This document shows positions 12,121 through 25,793 of a stretch of 64,000 nt of DNA, piece by piece (the first letter of the stretch is position 1; the number at the start of each line of letters is the position of its first letter). The stretch comes from Cymbidium sinense (taxonomy: Eukaryota > Streptophyta > Magnoliopsida > Asparagales > Orchidaceae), in the NCBI GenBank assembly GCA_021442155.1, contig CM038214.1, forward strand, positions 142,762,040 through 142,826,039, written 5' to 3'. The translations under genes were made by a program, and so were the position numbers. The notes beneath the pieces are model-generated. The model was given only the letters and a program-made list of their open reading frames with translations, made no database searches and was not told the origin of the DNA.

Positions 12121-14470
12121 GAAGTATTAAAGGTGTGCATAAGATAAGAAATAAGATTTGTTGAGACTTCCATGTCAAGGACATGGAGGAGATCTATAGG
12201 GATCACACATGCATTGGAAATGACATGTGAGGTGTCTATGTCGAGGGCATAGAAGAAGCAAATCTGTTGGGGATAAGGTTTGATTTGATTTGATTTGTGG
12301 AAAGAAGATACATTGGGGATAAGAATCTATAATCCACCCGATTAAGATCGAATTGACTTTAATTTTTTTTATTTTAATTGATGTGGAGGCATATCTACTA
12401 GAGATTTGTGCTAGTCCTTGGGATGGGTATATGAACCTTCCACTAGAAGGAGTGTTGGCTATCTAGGGATTGGGATTTGAGTTTGATTTCATGATTTGTT
12501 TGGAGATGTATCCACTTGGGATAAGACTTTGGTTGGATTTCTTTGATTTAGACTCTACTAGAGTTGGTTTAATTTGGCTCCACTGGGAAGTTGGTTTTGA
12601 ATTTGATTTGTTTGCTTGACTTGTTGATATTTGATTTAGGGTTCCACTAGAGAAGAGTGTGATTTAACTCCATTAGGAAAATCGAATGGGTTTAATTTAA
12701 TCGAGTTAATGTATGGACCATGTAGGTGTGCGATGGACCCGAAGCGCTATACCAGCTTGACCTAGTTTACAAATCCAAAGGGATAGTCTACGATTGTGGG
12801 TAGCCAACCTAAGGGTTGCCTTTGGTGCATGGTATGCTAGGAAGAAGCACTACATCTTCCAAATGAGGAACAACCACAGGGGTGACCTGTTTGATGCACA
12901 ACAAATCAAACCTAACCTTGGGAGACTATTGAGTGAATGCGCTAGGGACTTATGTGAACTCAAAAGTAGTGAAGATTAATTTTATCTTAATTTCATGTGA
13001 TTTGATATGGTTTGTTTGGCTTAGTTTGATTTCAAATTGAGGGCATATCCATGGGGATGTGAGCTCAGTCAAATTTGATAGATTTAATTTATGGACCATG
13101 TTGGTGTGCGATGGAGAAGGGCTATATTGAACTTGTCTATCTCAGATTTACAAAGAGGGATAGCCTCGGTGGGGTAGAGCTAGCCAACCTTAGGGTTGCC
13201 TTTCAATGTGCATGGCGTGCTAGGAAAGTGGGCTTACATCTTCTAAATTAGGGAACAACTACTGGGTGACCTATTGGTAGCACAACAAATCAACGACTTA
13301 GGGGACTCTGAGTGAATTCCTAGGGACTTATATCAACTCAAGTAGTCAAGTGATTCTATGGGAGTTTTGCGACACCTAAGATAAGATACTTTCTTGGGAA
13401 AAGGTACCACTAGGGTGTCCTCTAATCCACAAGTGAATATATATTTTGTTTATATAATTTCATGGACCTATTGGTGCGAGGACCACCACTAAAAGGCTAT
13501 GTTACTTTGACCTATCTCATTCTTGGACCTAGAGAGAATCAGCACATCCACAGGATAGAATCTCTAACCACAGGGCTTACTAGGAAAGGGGAACTGTCCA
13601 AACTAATAGTAACTCGGGTAGTTTCTAAATGGGGTCACTAAGCACGTGATCCAAATATAGTACCCACAAGGGAGGTGCTGCTAGGGGTATTATCGAGCCC
13701 AGAAAGAAAGCCTATAGGTATAAGGTGGCCAACTCAAGGAGAAAGCATAATAGACTTAAATCTATGAGTGGTGTATCTTGAGGTGTGAGAACCAACCAAC
13801 CTAAGGTGTATCATCGGCATGAGTGGTGTATCCATCGACATAGTGAGAGAAACCTAAGGTGCGTTGGTGTGCAACGATCAACCTCAAAATAAAGGGTAGG
13901 TACAACTTTCCAAGTGAAAGCGATCATGGGATAGTCTCATCATGGGGACATATACTATCTAACCTTGAGTGACTACTTAGTGGGGAGCCCCAAGGGAGTT
14001 TTGCACCCAGACTTGAAGTAGTCAAGAGGAAAGGAGCTGCTAGGGGACTTATCTTAAACCTCAAATATACTCGACCCAATTAGTGCACAAAGGCTAATAC
14101 AAGAAGAAAACATAGAAGACTTACATCCTCTTAAATGAAGCCAACAGTAGCTTACGCCACGGTAAGGCCTACCAAACTAACAAGGTGCTCATTATGTGTG
14201 GTGGCCAAGTAAGGAAGGAAAGCTAGTAGACTTACATCCTCCAAAGCAAGAAGACCATTAGGGTGACACATAGGGTAGCATATGGCGACCTAGGCGACTA
14301 ATGAGTGAGAGTACGGGGGCGTATATTAACTTCAGTAGCCCAAGATAAAGATATGTGTTTTGTTTTCTATGTTTGTGTGTAGTTTGTGTTTGTTGTGTCG
14401 ATGAAGGATAGGCACTCGGGTTCTTTACACCTACCCTAAATACATTGCGGTAGATTTGCAAAGAAGAATA
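12121..14470. repeat. Diverged ~370-390-bp tandem repeats beside the gypsy pol fragment
   Basis: Units carrying GGTGTGCGATGGA, a TAGCCAACCTAAGGGTTGCC-like core and CTAGGGACTTAT...AACTCAAGTAGT recur. Their heads lie near 12727, 13104, 13471 and 13862, with a shorter one near 14080. No protein is supported. Position suggests the 3' non-coding or LTR part of the minus-strand Ty3/gypsy element that ends at about 14471; Tat/Ogre-type elements are known for tandem repeats in such regions. LTR ends and a polypurine tract were not identified. Confidence 0.5.
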
Positions 14471-17140
14471 CTTTCAACATGGAAGAGATTGAATTCAAAA
14501 TGGAATTTTATTGATGATAATTATTTTAAACATGATTTATAATATTTTTTAAGTAGAGCCCATTGATTAGAAGCATTGGGCACTCTTCCTTATGATTAAT
14601 AAGGTCCTCCTTGGTAGGCCTTCACAATAGCAAAAGGGCCTTCCTAAGTGGGTTCAAACTTGCCTCCCATCTTACATTTTGTAATAATCAGTCTCCTTAA
14701 AACTAAAATAAGCTCTCCTACTTGAAACGGTATAAGATAGACCAACTTGTTGTGAGCTTGAATCATTTTAGCTTTGTACAACTCAAGGTTTTGGCATGCT
14801 TGCAGGCATCTCTCCTCAAATCTTTGAGCTCTTCTAACCTACTTGGCATTACGCTCTATTGTGATCTTGCTACCCATATCCTTAGTGATGGGTTGGACTT
14901 TTAATGGTAGAACAACTTTGGACCCATACTAAGGAGAAAGAGTAGAATGAGTTGGAGTTCTATATGTAGTGATTGGCCCATAAAACTACTTGTTCATGCC
15001 TATCACTTGTTTATTGTCAGTGTCTTCTTTAGTATTTGGATGGTAGTTTTGTTGAAGACTTACTAAGTATTTTCCTCGTAGTTGATGGTAGAATATCTCC
15101 AATCTATGTGTGTCTCCAGCAAAGTTGTTGATCTGGTTCTGAATACAATACCATTATGATATAATTCATCAAGCCACTCCTAACCTATATACAATATGGT
15201 TCCTAAAAAAATGGAGAACATGTTGAGCAATGACCTCTCTAAGCAGAATCACCTTTACTTAGTTGGAAAAGTAGTTAGTAGTAGGTAAGATGAATTAATG
15301 ACCCTTGGAAGAAGGAGGATTAATCAAACCCACTATATCGGTACCCCAACACTCGAATGGACGTGAGGGCAATGTAGGATGTAAAATATTGGGTGGTTGG
15401 TGTAAGACAACACCGTGTATTTGACATTGGTGGCCTCTCCTAGCCATATCCATGTAATATTTGGTCATCGAAGGTTACTACTATCCTAGTCTCTTGATCT
15501 TGGCTTTCATCTTCGGACCAGATTAGTTAGCTCCACATCATCCTGAGTGTACTTCAATTATGATCTTACGGGTTTCATGATTGTCTAAGCATTGTAACCA
15601 CATATGATTGATAGACCATCGATACAAGACACCATCTACAAAAGTGTAGGAAAGTGCTCTCTGCTTCATTTGATGGGCTTGGGACTTCTCTTGAGGTAGT
15701 TTGCCTTTATTTAGGTAATCTATAATGGTTGCCTCTAACTCCTCATCCTTTTTGGCAATGGAAACCTCCCTTCAAGAGTACTTTTGATGAGTTCAATATC
15801 AATAAGGGATAAGACTTGTATATTTTGGACCTTTATTGATAAGGACTCATCCTCACACCAACTCCTTCAAGCTTGGCTAAAGTATACACTATGATTCTCT
15901 CCTCGAGGAATCTTATAAATGGTAACCTCTGGGATTTGGGCCAACAACTCCATGGTGTACTGGTGGTAGTGATGGAGCTTGGGCTTTATAACCTTATAGG
16001 ACCTAGCAATTTGGTTGATAATTAAATGAGAATACTCAAAGATGTTGAAGCTCTAGATGCTTAGAGTAATGGATAACTCCAAACCTACAATTAGAGCCTC
16101 ATATTCATTTCATTTGGTGCAAATTGGACAGATGATATGACAATCTCATCACAATGCGGTCCATGGTTAAAAGAACTATTCCTACCCTTACAGTTCTTGG
16201 AATAGTAAATTATGGTTTTTCTCCTCTTTGAGAGGAAGCCACACTGTCAAAGTACATCTCCCAGTGGTGAATGATAGTATCCCCCAAGGTCATGATTTGT
16301 TCATCGTGGAGATCATCACTAAGTGAAGAGTAAGCAAGAAGTGGGTGTGTTGCTAAGAAATCCTCTAGTGCTTATCCTTTCACCGCACAGAGGGGTAAGA
16401 AGGTAATGTCAAACTGTGAGAAGATCATAGACCGTCGTGCTAATTATTAGGATAGCATCAACCATGTCATGAGTTACTATAGTGGATTGATACTAGAGAT
16501 TAAGTTCACTTTATGAGGAAGCATGTAGTATTGTAACTTTTGGGATGCAAAGATTAAAGCTAGGAAATACTTCTCAATGGTTGGATAATTAGCCTCAGTT
16601 GGGATTAGGTGATCCCTGAGGTAGTAGAGTGCATTTTCCTTCCCTTCATCGTTGGCTGGGCCAACAAAAAAAATAAGGAGTCATCCTGAGTGTAAAGTGA
16701 GCGACTTGCAGGGGTATAGAATCAACGACATCATCAGGTATGCTTGATGTCTTTGAAGGCATGCTCAAACTCGTCATCCCACTTGAACTTGGCGGCCTTT
16801 TTGACAAGTGTTGAGAATGGCGACATCTTCCCGATAGTTGGATATAAATCATCTTATATCGTCAACCACCCTTGAAATGATCAAGTTGAGTTAAACTTTT
16901 AGGGGTGGAATTTCTAATATGCCTTGATCTTCTCGGATCGATTTTGATTCCTTGGTGTGGACAACAAACCCGGAATCTCCAAGCCACTCTAATGCACACT
17001 TTGGGGTTCATTTTGAGGTTAAATTGTCTTAACTACTACTCTCAAGTCAAAGAGATGGTCTTCCTTTTCTATACTTTTACCAAGATCATCATCATAGCAC
17101 TCGACTTGATGATGAATGAGTTCATCGAAGATTTGAGTTT
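14471..17140 (-). pseudogene. Ty3/gypsy (Tat-like) pol fragment: RT end, RNase H, integrase
   Basis: Read on minus from 17140, the sequence starts inside reverse transcriptase. The catalytic region is VECYDDDLGKS (17081-17104, for the family's YVDDM), followed by HLFDLR. The RT thumb/connection reads FKWDDEFEHAFKDIKHT (about 16739-16790). RNase H shows MYFDS (about 16250) and ENALYYLRDHLIPTEANY (about 16600-16650). The integrase has a zinc-finger region near 15440-15600, the core WGTDIVGLINPPSSKGHQF near 15300-15350, and the C-terminal GKFEPT*EGPFAIVKAYQGG near 14603-14668, then INGLYLKN. Stops and frameshifts are many. Gag, protease and the first half of RT are missing because the satellite begins at 17141. 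Confidence 0.85.
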
Positions 17141-18223
17141 AAAATAAAATAAAAACCTAAACTTAAACCTAAACCTAAAACTAAAAATAAAATAAAATAA
17201 TCTAATAAAAATAAACTAAAATAAAATAAATAAAAACCAAAACTAAACTAAAAAGTAAAATAAACCTAAGAATAAAAAACTTAAATAAAATAAAAATTAA
17301 ATGTAAAATAAAAATAAAATAAACCTAAAATAAAACCAAATAAAAACTTAAACCTAAAAATAAACCTAAAAATAAAACATAAAATAAATAAAATTATACT
17401 AAACTAAAAAAAAAAAACCTAAACTAAAATAAAAATAAAATAAACAAAATAAAATAAACCTAAACCTAAACTAAAATAAACTAAACTAAAATAAATAAAC
17501 TAAACCTAAACCTAAACTAAATAATATAAAATAAACTAAAATAAACTTAAACCTAAATAAAAAATAAACCTAAAATAAAACCTAAAACCTAAACTAAAAA
17601 TAAAATAAAACCTAAACTAAACCTAAAATAAAATAAAACCTAAACCTAAAATAAAAAAATAAAAGAAAACTCAACTAAAAATAAACCTAAACCTAAAAAA
17701 CTAAAAATTAACTAAAATGAAACCTAAACTAAAATAAATAAATAAACTAAATAAAATAAAAAAAATAAATAAAAATAAAATCTAAAATAAATAAAAATAA
17801 ACTAAATAAACTAAATAAACTAAACATGCCAATTTAATTGATTAAAACTAAACCCTAAATCCTAAATCCTAAACCTACTAAACCTTAAACCCAGGCCAAC
17901 TCTAACAAAAAACCCTAAAAACCTAAATAAATAAACTAAACTCATTTGCTTTTTTTTAAAAAAAAAACCCTAAATCTAAACCCTAAACCCTAAACAACCT
18001 CCTAAACCCTAAACCTGAGCCCTAAACCCTAGGCTTAATCCTTCTAAACCCTAGCAACCCAAAACCCTAAAACCATGCACACAACTGACCCACCACTAAA
18101 CCTAAACCACAACCTTCTAAAAACTAAAACCCTAAACCCTACAACACAAACCTTAAACCTAATCTAAAGTAACTAAATAAATTAAAAATAAACTAATAAA
18201 CCTAAACCTAAACCTAAACCCTA
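17141..18223. repeat. Telomere-like array, degenerate then cleaner
   Basis: It begins sharply inside the gypsy RT and runs as AAATAAA/CCTAAA to about 17825. There a weak box (CCAATTTAATTGATT) occurs, and more regular CCCTAAA follows. Around 18010-18100 there are words such as CCTGAGCCC and CCTAGGC. Just before GRP 2 is AAGTAACTAAATAAATTAA, a flank shared with several other GRP copies. Confidence 0.85.
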
Positions 18224-18673
18224 AGAATGGGAACTTTGATGTAGGAACATCAAGCATCAACTCAGTCAGCTCTAGCGGTGGAGGTGAAGGTGGAGGCAAC
18301 ATTAATAGTGGTGGTGGGGGGGTTCTAGGTGCTTATGGATATGGAGTGGTGGTGAGCGTGGTGGTTATGGAGGTGGAGAAGCGGAGAGGTTTAGTGGTGG
18401 TGGTGGAGGAGATATCGGATATGATGTTGGATCCCTACTCAAGAAGGAGTGGTTAAATGGGAACTAGAAAGCGAAGAACGGCGATCGATCATTGCTTATG
18501 AAACTATTTGTTTAGAGCAGAGATGGTTCTAGTAATCTAGGGTTTTCAATTTGTCTATGCGTGCTCATTTTTATCTATGTTGTCAACGGTGTCTTAGAAA
18601 ACTTGGTGTGTTACTTGGTTAATGAAATCGAAAAGAAGAAATGTTGAATATGAATTTGTTTTTTGTTAAAAAA
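18224..18673 (+). pseudogene. GRP fragment 2
   Basis: This copy starts at AGAATGGG like the others. The RRM tail is damaged by indels, but SSSGGGEGGG and a Gly/Tyr-rich run (GGYGGGE) remain. The 3'UTR is well preserved: TTGCTTATGAAACTATTTG, then GTGTCTTAGAAAACTTGGTG and GATGAAATCGAAAAGAAG. It ends in TTAAAAAAACC, passing into CCCTAAA. Confidence 0.8.
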
Positions 18674-20221
18674 ACCAAAACTGAACTAGACATAAACCTA
18701 AACCTAAACCCTAAACCCTAAACCCTAAACCTAAACCAAAACCACAAAACCCTAAACACCACAAACCCCAAAACCACAAACCACAAAAACCTAAAACCTA
18801 AACCTAAACCCTAAACCCCAAACCCTAAACCCTAAACCCTAAACCCAAAACCTAAAACTAAACTTAAACCTAAACTATAAAACCTAAATAAAATAAATAT
18901 AAAATTAAATAAAATAAAACCTAAATTAAACCTAAACTAAACCAAACTTAAAAAAATAAAATAAAAAATAAACTAAAATAAAATAAAATAAGGAAAAAAC
19001 TAAACTAAAGTAAAAAATAAACCTAAATAAAATAAAAATAAATAAATAAAATAAAACTAAATAAAAAAACCAAATATAAAATAAAATCAAAATAAATAAA
19101 AATAAAACCAAAAAAACTAAAACTAAACTACTAAACTAAAATAAACTAAACTAAATAAATAAAACCTAAACCCTAAATAAAATAAAATAAATTAAAATAA
19201 ACCTAAACCTAAAAAATAATACCTAAAATAAAACCTAAAACCTAACTAAAAAAAATAAAATAAATAAACCTAAAATAAAAATAAAAACTAAAAAAAATAA
19301 AACCAAAAAAAACCTAAAATAAAACTTAAAACCTAAACCTAAACCCAAAACCCTAACCTTAAAAAGCTAAAACCTAACTAAGCTAAATAAAACCTAAAAA
19401 TAAAATAAATAAAAAAAATGTTAAGGAAAAATTGAACAAATAAAATAAAATAAAACATAAATTAAAACCTAAACCTAAACCTAAAAAAATAAAATAAAAT
19501 AAAAAGAAACTAAAATAAAATAAATAAAACCTAAACTAAACTAAAAAAATAAAAAACCTAAATAAAATAAAACTAAACCTAAGATAAATAAATAAACCTA
19601 AAATAAATAAAATAAAAATAAATAAAAAAATAAACCTAAAAATAAACTTAAAATAAACCTAAAAAAAAAAAATAAAAAAATAAAACCTAAAAAATAAAAA
19701 AAAAAATAAAATAAAATAAAATAAACCTAAACTAAGATAAAACTAAACTAAATAAATAAAACCTAAACTAAACCTAAAATAAACTAAACCTAAACCTAAA
19801 CTAAAAAAAAAAATAAAATAAACTAAAATAAACCTAAACCTAAACTAAAAGAATACCTAAAATAAACCTAAAATAAAACCTAAAACCTAAACCTAAAAAA
19901 ATAAAATAAAACCTAAACCTAAACCTAAAAATAAAAAAAAAAAATAAACTAGACCTAAAATAAGATAAAATAAAAATAAACTAAAAAATAAACCTAAACC
20001 TAACCTAAACCAAAAAAAACTAAAATAAATAAACTAAAATAAATAAACTAAACTAAGTAAAATAAAATAAACCTAAATAAAATAAAATAAAATAAAATAA
20101 ATAAAAAAAATAAACTAAATAAACCTTAACTACTAGTTTAATTTAAAAAAAAAAAATAAATAAAATAAATAAATAAAACCCTAAACCCTAAACCTACAAT
20201 AAACTCTAAACCCTAAACCCG
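18674..20221. repeat. Telomere-like array between GRP 2 and LINE-B
   Basis: About 190 bases of clean CCCTAAA follow the GRP poly(A). It then decays into roughly 1.2 kb of AAATAAA/CCTAAA and returns to CCCTAAA at the box near 20130, just before LINE-B. No gene is seen. Confidence 0.9.
20130..20146 (+). repeat. Higher-order box
   Basis: CTACTAGTTTAATTT keeps the box but lacks the internal ACTT. Confidence 0.55.
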
Positions 20222-20372
20222 ACCCTCCTCCCCAAGTGCTCTCTTCTCACGTGATTTTTTTAAATCCCTGGTGGTATGCCCCAACCAGGGATTTTGTGGG
20301 TTTGGCTTCGATTTCGACTGATTTCAAAGGCTTGAACAACATCTGACTATTTTTGTGATGTTTTATCATTGA

Positions 20373-21770
20373 CCATGGCTATGGTGAGTTTGATTCATTG
20401 GGCTCCACCTCAAGATAAGATTTCTCCCTCTATTGATTTGGTTAATCTCATTTTACATCTTTTAGAGGTTTTCCAGCCATAATGTGCTCTGATGTGGATG
20501 TTGAAAAGTTGACAAAACCCTTTGAATTTTCTCTTGTTGGTAAATTTGCTTTGTGTCGTCTGAATTTGGATAAGATTCACTCTTTTTTCCATAATCTCAA
20601 GCTTACAAGTGCCTTCTCGATTGGTCTTATTGACCATCGACATATCCTGATTAAACTTTCTAATGATCTGGATTATTCATGTGTTTTATCACATCATTCT
20701 TATTTCATATTTAATTCTCAAAAGTGTTTGTAGAAGTGGTCACCCCTTTTTGACATTAAGGAGGAATCTCCTATTTTCCCTATGTGGTTATCTCTTCCTA
20801 ATATGTGTAGTCATTTTGTTACCTATCATGTGCTTTTTTTTTGCTATTGGCTTTATTTTGTCAGCCTTTGTAACTTGACCAAGCGACTGCTGAGCAATAT
20901 CACCCTTATGGCTCGGATCATCATGGAATTAGACATAACTAAAAAATACCCTAAGGAAGTTTGGATTGGCTCTAAAAATTGCAGGTATTTGCAAAAGGTT
21001 GAATTGGAGAACCTTTCAATTTTTTGTTCCCACTGTAAAATATGCAGTCATGATAATTCAAAATGTTTTATTCTCCATCCCCACTTAAAAAAATGAATTC
21101 CTCCTAAGGAAAATGTTGCCTCTACCCATAAGCAGATTCCTACTTATGTTTAGAAATCAGCCTCAGATCTTAAGGATGGTATGAAGGCTATTATTGAGGT
21201 TGATTCCTTGGATATCAGGGTTAATCTTGTTGAGCGTGTTTCAGCTTCTAATGTTGGTAGGGATTCGACCGATATTCAAAATGAGAAGGATTTTTACCTC
21301 TTATTCCTTCTTTGAATTTGAACATTTATAATGTAGAGAATAATAAATTCTCTAAGTTATTAGAAAATGATTCATCCCGCATCTATGCTTACTTTGATTG
21401 ATGAAAATAAAGCTTTTAATGAGGATTAAAATGTTGTTAAGCATGCTGAAAACATTTTTGATCCATATTTTACTACTTGTGCTTTAAATGGCTCTAAATT
21501 ATCACCATCTCTAATTTCTAATCTTGATGTTTATGGTAATCCTACTTTTTAACTAAATATGGATTTGGAAGAAGGTAAACTCCCCTCCAAACACTTGGAG
21601 ATTTCTCCTAAATCTATGAACAATGTTACTAAATCTTACTCGGATGATGACTCTAGGGGAAAAGAAAATGGCTTCCAAACTTATCTTGCTAAAAAGAAAA
21701 AAATGTTAAAAATTTTCCTCCCAAATTATCCAAAAATAATAGATCTGCCATGACCTCTCACACTTCTCTT
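20373..21770 (+). pseudogene. LINE-B ORF1 (DUF4283-like plus CCHC zinc knuckle)
   Basis: The start at about 20373 (MAMVSLIHWAPPQD) corresponds by position to that of LINE-A. The DUF4283-like domain is readable from 20482 as PFEFSLVGKFALCRLNLD, through HILIKLSNDLDY, to KWSPLFDIKEESPIFPMWLS across a TAG at 20731. After a frameshift comes KKYPKEVWIGSKNCRYLQ and then an intact knuckle, IFCSHCKICSHDNSKCF (CX2CX4HX4C, about 21028-21072). The rest is a low-complexity Ser/Asn/Lys-rich tail with several stops. It is probably an RNA-binding gag-like protein in its live relatives. Confidence 0.8.
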
Positions 21771-21808
21771 AATTAACCTTTACTTAACCCCCATTTTTTA
21801 TTTTTCTT

Positions 21809-24800
21809 ATGGTTAATTTTCTTGTTTGGAATATTAAAGGGATCGATACCCTTTCTATTCATAATCATAATAAAAATATTTTTTGCATTCATAATATTTC
21901 TTTTCTTATTGTTCTAGAGCCTCTTAGCTAATAAAATTAACCATGTTGCTAGAATGATCGGTTTCAATAAAATTTTCTCTAAAGTTAGTAATAAGATTTG
22001 GTGGTTTTGGAATAATTTTGTTGAGGTCTCTATTCTTGATGACTTTCATCAAGTTGTCAATGCTCAAATCTCTTATGGTGATTATTATGGTTTGGGCTCT
22101 TTTGTTTATGCATCTTGTTATAGATCAGGAAATCTTCTTTGGGATAATTTAAGGAATTTTGCTACCTCTATCAATAAACCTTGGTTTGTTGGTGGTGATT
22201 TCAACACCATTTTAATCTCTTCTGAATGAAGTGGTGGTTGCTCTCTTAATATTCATTCCATGGAAGATTTATCCAATATGATCCTTGATTGTAATTTGAT
22301 TGATATTGGCTTTAAGAGCACTAATTATACTTGGCAAAACTCTAGAATTTGGCAAAGGTTGGACCAATTCTTTTTAATACTCATTGGATTACTCAATGGC
22401 CTATTACTTCTGTTGATCAATTAAGCAGAACCTTGTCAGATCATGCACCTCTTATGGTTTCTATTAAAGAAAATTCTAATAGACTAAAAAACCCCACTCC
22501 TTTTAGATTTCAAAACATGTGGATTCAGCATATTGATTTTTTTAATGTTGTGGCTAATAATTGGAAAGCTCCTTTACATCGATAATTGATTATGGGGATG
22601 AATACACTTTGGTTTAAACTTAAAAGACCTAAACAAAATTTAGGCGGTGGAACAAGCATTATTTTAAAACCTTTTTTTTGCTAATATTAAAGATATGAAA
22701 AATTGGTTTGGGATCTTGAAGTCTTATGTCGATCCTTCTAAGATTACTGAGACTTGGAAGCGAAAGATAAACTTGTTAACTTCCAAAATATGGAAGTGAC
22801 CTATTGGCGCCAAAAATTTACGAGTAAACATATTGCTTATGGTGATAGGAATACTAGGTATTTCCATGCTTTGGTTAATAAAAAGATAGCATTAAATAAT
22901 ATTCAAAACATTAAAAATGACAATGGAGATTAGATTATGGAGAATAATGATATTAAGGAATCACTTATTAATTACTTTAGAAATATGCTTAACAAGAATT
23001 GCTCTTATGAAACTATTTATCAATCATAGTGGATTCCTTCTATTATTACTAATGATGATAATGATTTGCTTACCATTGTCTAATGAAGATGAAATTTTCA
23101 AAGTTCTAAATAGCATGAACATAGATTTTGTTTTGGTCGGAGGGTTTCACTACTCAATTTTTCAAAATGTTGGTTTATCATTAAAATGATTTGATTGAGG
23201 CTGTGATTGATTTTGTTTTGAAGGAAATCCTTTTCTTAGATATTTTTCTAATACTTCTATTATTCTCATACTTAAGAAAGATAATCTACACTATTGAAGT
23301 AATTTAATACCTATTAGCCTTTCCACCTTCTTCAATAAGTTGATTTGCAAAGTTCTTACCAACAGACTTAGTCATTTACTTAATAGAATTATCTCTCCCA
23401 ACCAAACTAGTTTTATTAGAGGTAGATCTATTTCTGATAATATTTTTACTTGCTTAAGAATTAATTCATGATCTTCATGCCGAGACTAGATGTAGGAACA
23501 TCCTTTTCAAATTATATATTACCAAAGATTTTAATAACATCTCTTAGGATTTCCTTTTCCATATTCTAAATTTATGTGGGTTTTCTAATAAATTTATTTT
23601 CTTATAGAAAACTATATTAATAATGCCTGGTTTTTGATTTTTCTTAATGGGGAAGCCTTGGGTTTCTTTCCCTCTTCCCATGGCTTATGACAAGGGGATC
23701 CTTTATCTCCTGCTTTATTTATTATTGTTGTTGAGTACTTATCTAGGAGCATCAATGATTTATTCTTAAATAATCATAGTATGTACTACAAAACACTTGA
23801 TGGTCTTCCTATTTCCCATTTAAGTTTTGCATATGATTTCATTATTTTTTTGCAATGCTACTTATCACATCAAGCATCTCAAGTCTTTTTAAATAAATTT
23901 GGTAGAAAGAAAGTGGCCTTTCTATCAATGATAACAAAAATATTTTATCACTTCCTCTAGTATCTCCAATAATAAAATCAATCAAATCCTACATATCACT
24001 AATTTTAAACATCAACACTTACCACTTAAGTACTTGGATGCTCACTCTTTAAAGGCCCAAAATATTCCCATCTCTTTGACAAGTTAATTCAAAAATTTCA
24101 AATAAAATTTTTAGTTTGGGAATTCATTTACTTTCCTTTGGTGGTAGACTTCTATTCTTAAAAGCACTCTTAACTCAATGCCTCTTTATTTGATTCAAAC
24201 TATTATCCCCACTAATGCTACACTTATCGAATTGATCATTTGCTTAACAAATTTTTTTGGGGTCCAATAATTCCACCAAATAATGCATTGGACATCTTGG
24301 CATAAATGTTGTGGTATCGCCCCTCTCTCCTCTCTCACGGTGGAATTTTAGAAAGAATGATAGACTTTGGGCTATTTTATGATGGAAAAAACACCCCTTA
24401 ACATGCTTATAAAGTTGGTGACTCTCACGGTTTGGAAAAGCTTTGCTCCATTAAATGGGTTGTCAAATCATTAATATCTTGGGGTATTGTCGTTCTTCCT
24501 TCTTTGTCAAGACAATTAGATTGGCAATGGCTCTTGACACTCTTTGATCTACCCACTCTACTGTTGCTATCAAAGTTAATTCTTTTTGGCTTAATAACAA
24601 TTGGAATGAAAGTAAACTTGAGAATTATATCCCTATATCTATTTTTGACAACTTTAGAAATATCCCCATTCTTCTAAGAAACTTGACCAAATTCTTTTTA
24701 AGCTTTCTTATAATGGTGACTTTGTTCTTAAAGAGGTTTGGAATTTTATTAGAGATAAACAAAACCCCTCTAATGTTTTTATTAAACTTTGGAACAATAT

Positions 24801-25793
24801 CATTCCCATTTCTATTCAATTTTAGCTTGGAGGATTTTGAATAACTTTATTCCTATGGACTCTTTGCTTTGGACTAAAGGGTTTTACTTACCTTCAAAGT
24901 GCTATTGTTGCTTTTATTGAAAATGTAAATCATGTTTTTTATCAATGCTATTGCTTATAAATTATGGTTTCAATATGATGATTTATTTAATACCAACTAT
25001 TTTTTGGTTCTCTTTCTTTTTATCAACTTCTTGAAGTTCTTCAAAAATATAGTGAAAGGTCATATCAAAGTTTTAATTGCTATTACCCTTATGGTTCATC
25101 ACGGATGGATAGAAATGATGCTAAATATTGTGGTACATGTGAACCATAAAGGGTCCTAGATAGAACTAAAGAAAAATTCATGCTCTTTTAATGCCAATCT
25201 TATTAGTAATATTCATTTTAGAGGTTATAAATTTGTGGCTAAAAAAATTAGGTATCATTATGCACGAGTTTGACTATAAAGTTCTAGGATTATTCATTGG
25301 TTCAATCCTAAAGACAATTTGATTAAAGTGAACATGGTTCATTGCTTCTAATAAATATGGCTGCGGTGGTATCCTTAGGGATTCTAAAGCTACTATCATT
25401 TGTGCTTTTCCCTATCCTCTTGAAGTCTGTTCTATTATTTTTTCTAAGCTTATGATTGTTAATAAAGCTATTGAAATTTGTTTGAATAGAGGTTTCTTCA
25501 ACATCTGAATTGAAGTTTATGCTCTCTTCTCTCTTGCTTCTTGACATGCTTAATTACAATAGAATTGGAATGTTGAATTATTTTATCTTCTTAATCATTC
25601 TAGAAATATTATTTCTCAAGTTCATTTTAAAATTTCCCACATCTTTCATGAAGGTAATGCTTATGCTAATTACTTGGTTAACTTTGGTGCCAACTTAACT
25701 AAGTTCACTTTATTTGACAACCAATTTTTGCCTAAACTATTAAAAGGTTTGGTTAATCTGGATAATATTGGATTGCCTTATCTCAGATTATAA
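21809..25793 (+). pseudogene. LINE-B ORF2, catalytically dead
   Basis: The start at 21809 gives MVNFLVWNIKGIDT. The endonuclease keeps VLEPL, FVGGDFNTIL (about 22185) and LSDHAPLMV (about 22435). The RT is damaged at its key sites: KLYITKDFNN replaces KLDITKAFDN (about 23510), GL*QGDPLSP carries a TGA (about 23690), and the catalytic FADD is FAYD (about 23827). RNase H retains GCGGILRDSKATI (about 25360) and AIEICL (about 25472), but the next acidic site reads IEVYA instead of IEVDA and the last reads EGNAYANYL instead of ADYL. ORF2 ends with NLDNIGLPYLRL and TAA near 25790. The element would have needed a helper to move. Confidence 0.85.

Noticed and set aside
12794..12979. 61-residue frame with MWVANLRVAFGAWYARKKHYI
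   Set aside because: It lies in the ~370-bp tandem unit. The neighbouring units do not keep the frame, so coding is not supported.
14258..14461. 67-residue minus-strand frame downstream of the gypsy integrase
   Set aside because: No recognised domain. It sits in the presumed 3' non-coding/LTR region and is likely a chance frame.
23917..24100. Search for tRNA or other RNA genes among the GC-containing stretches of LINE and gypsy sequence
   Set aside because: No cloverleaf with conserved A- and B-box words was found by eye here or elsewhere in the window.
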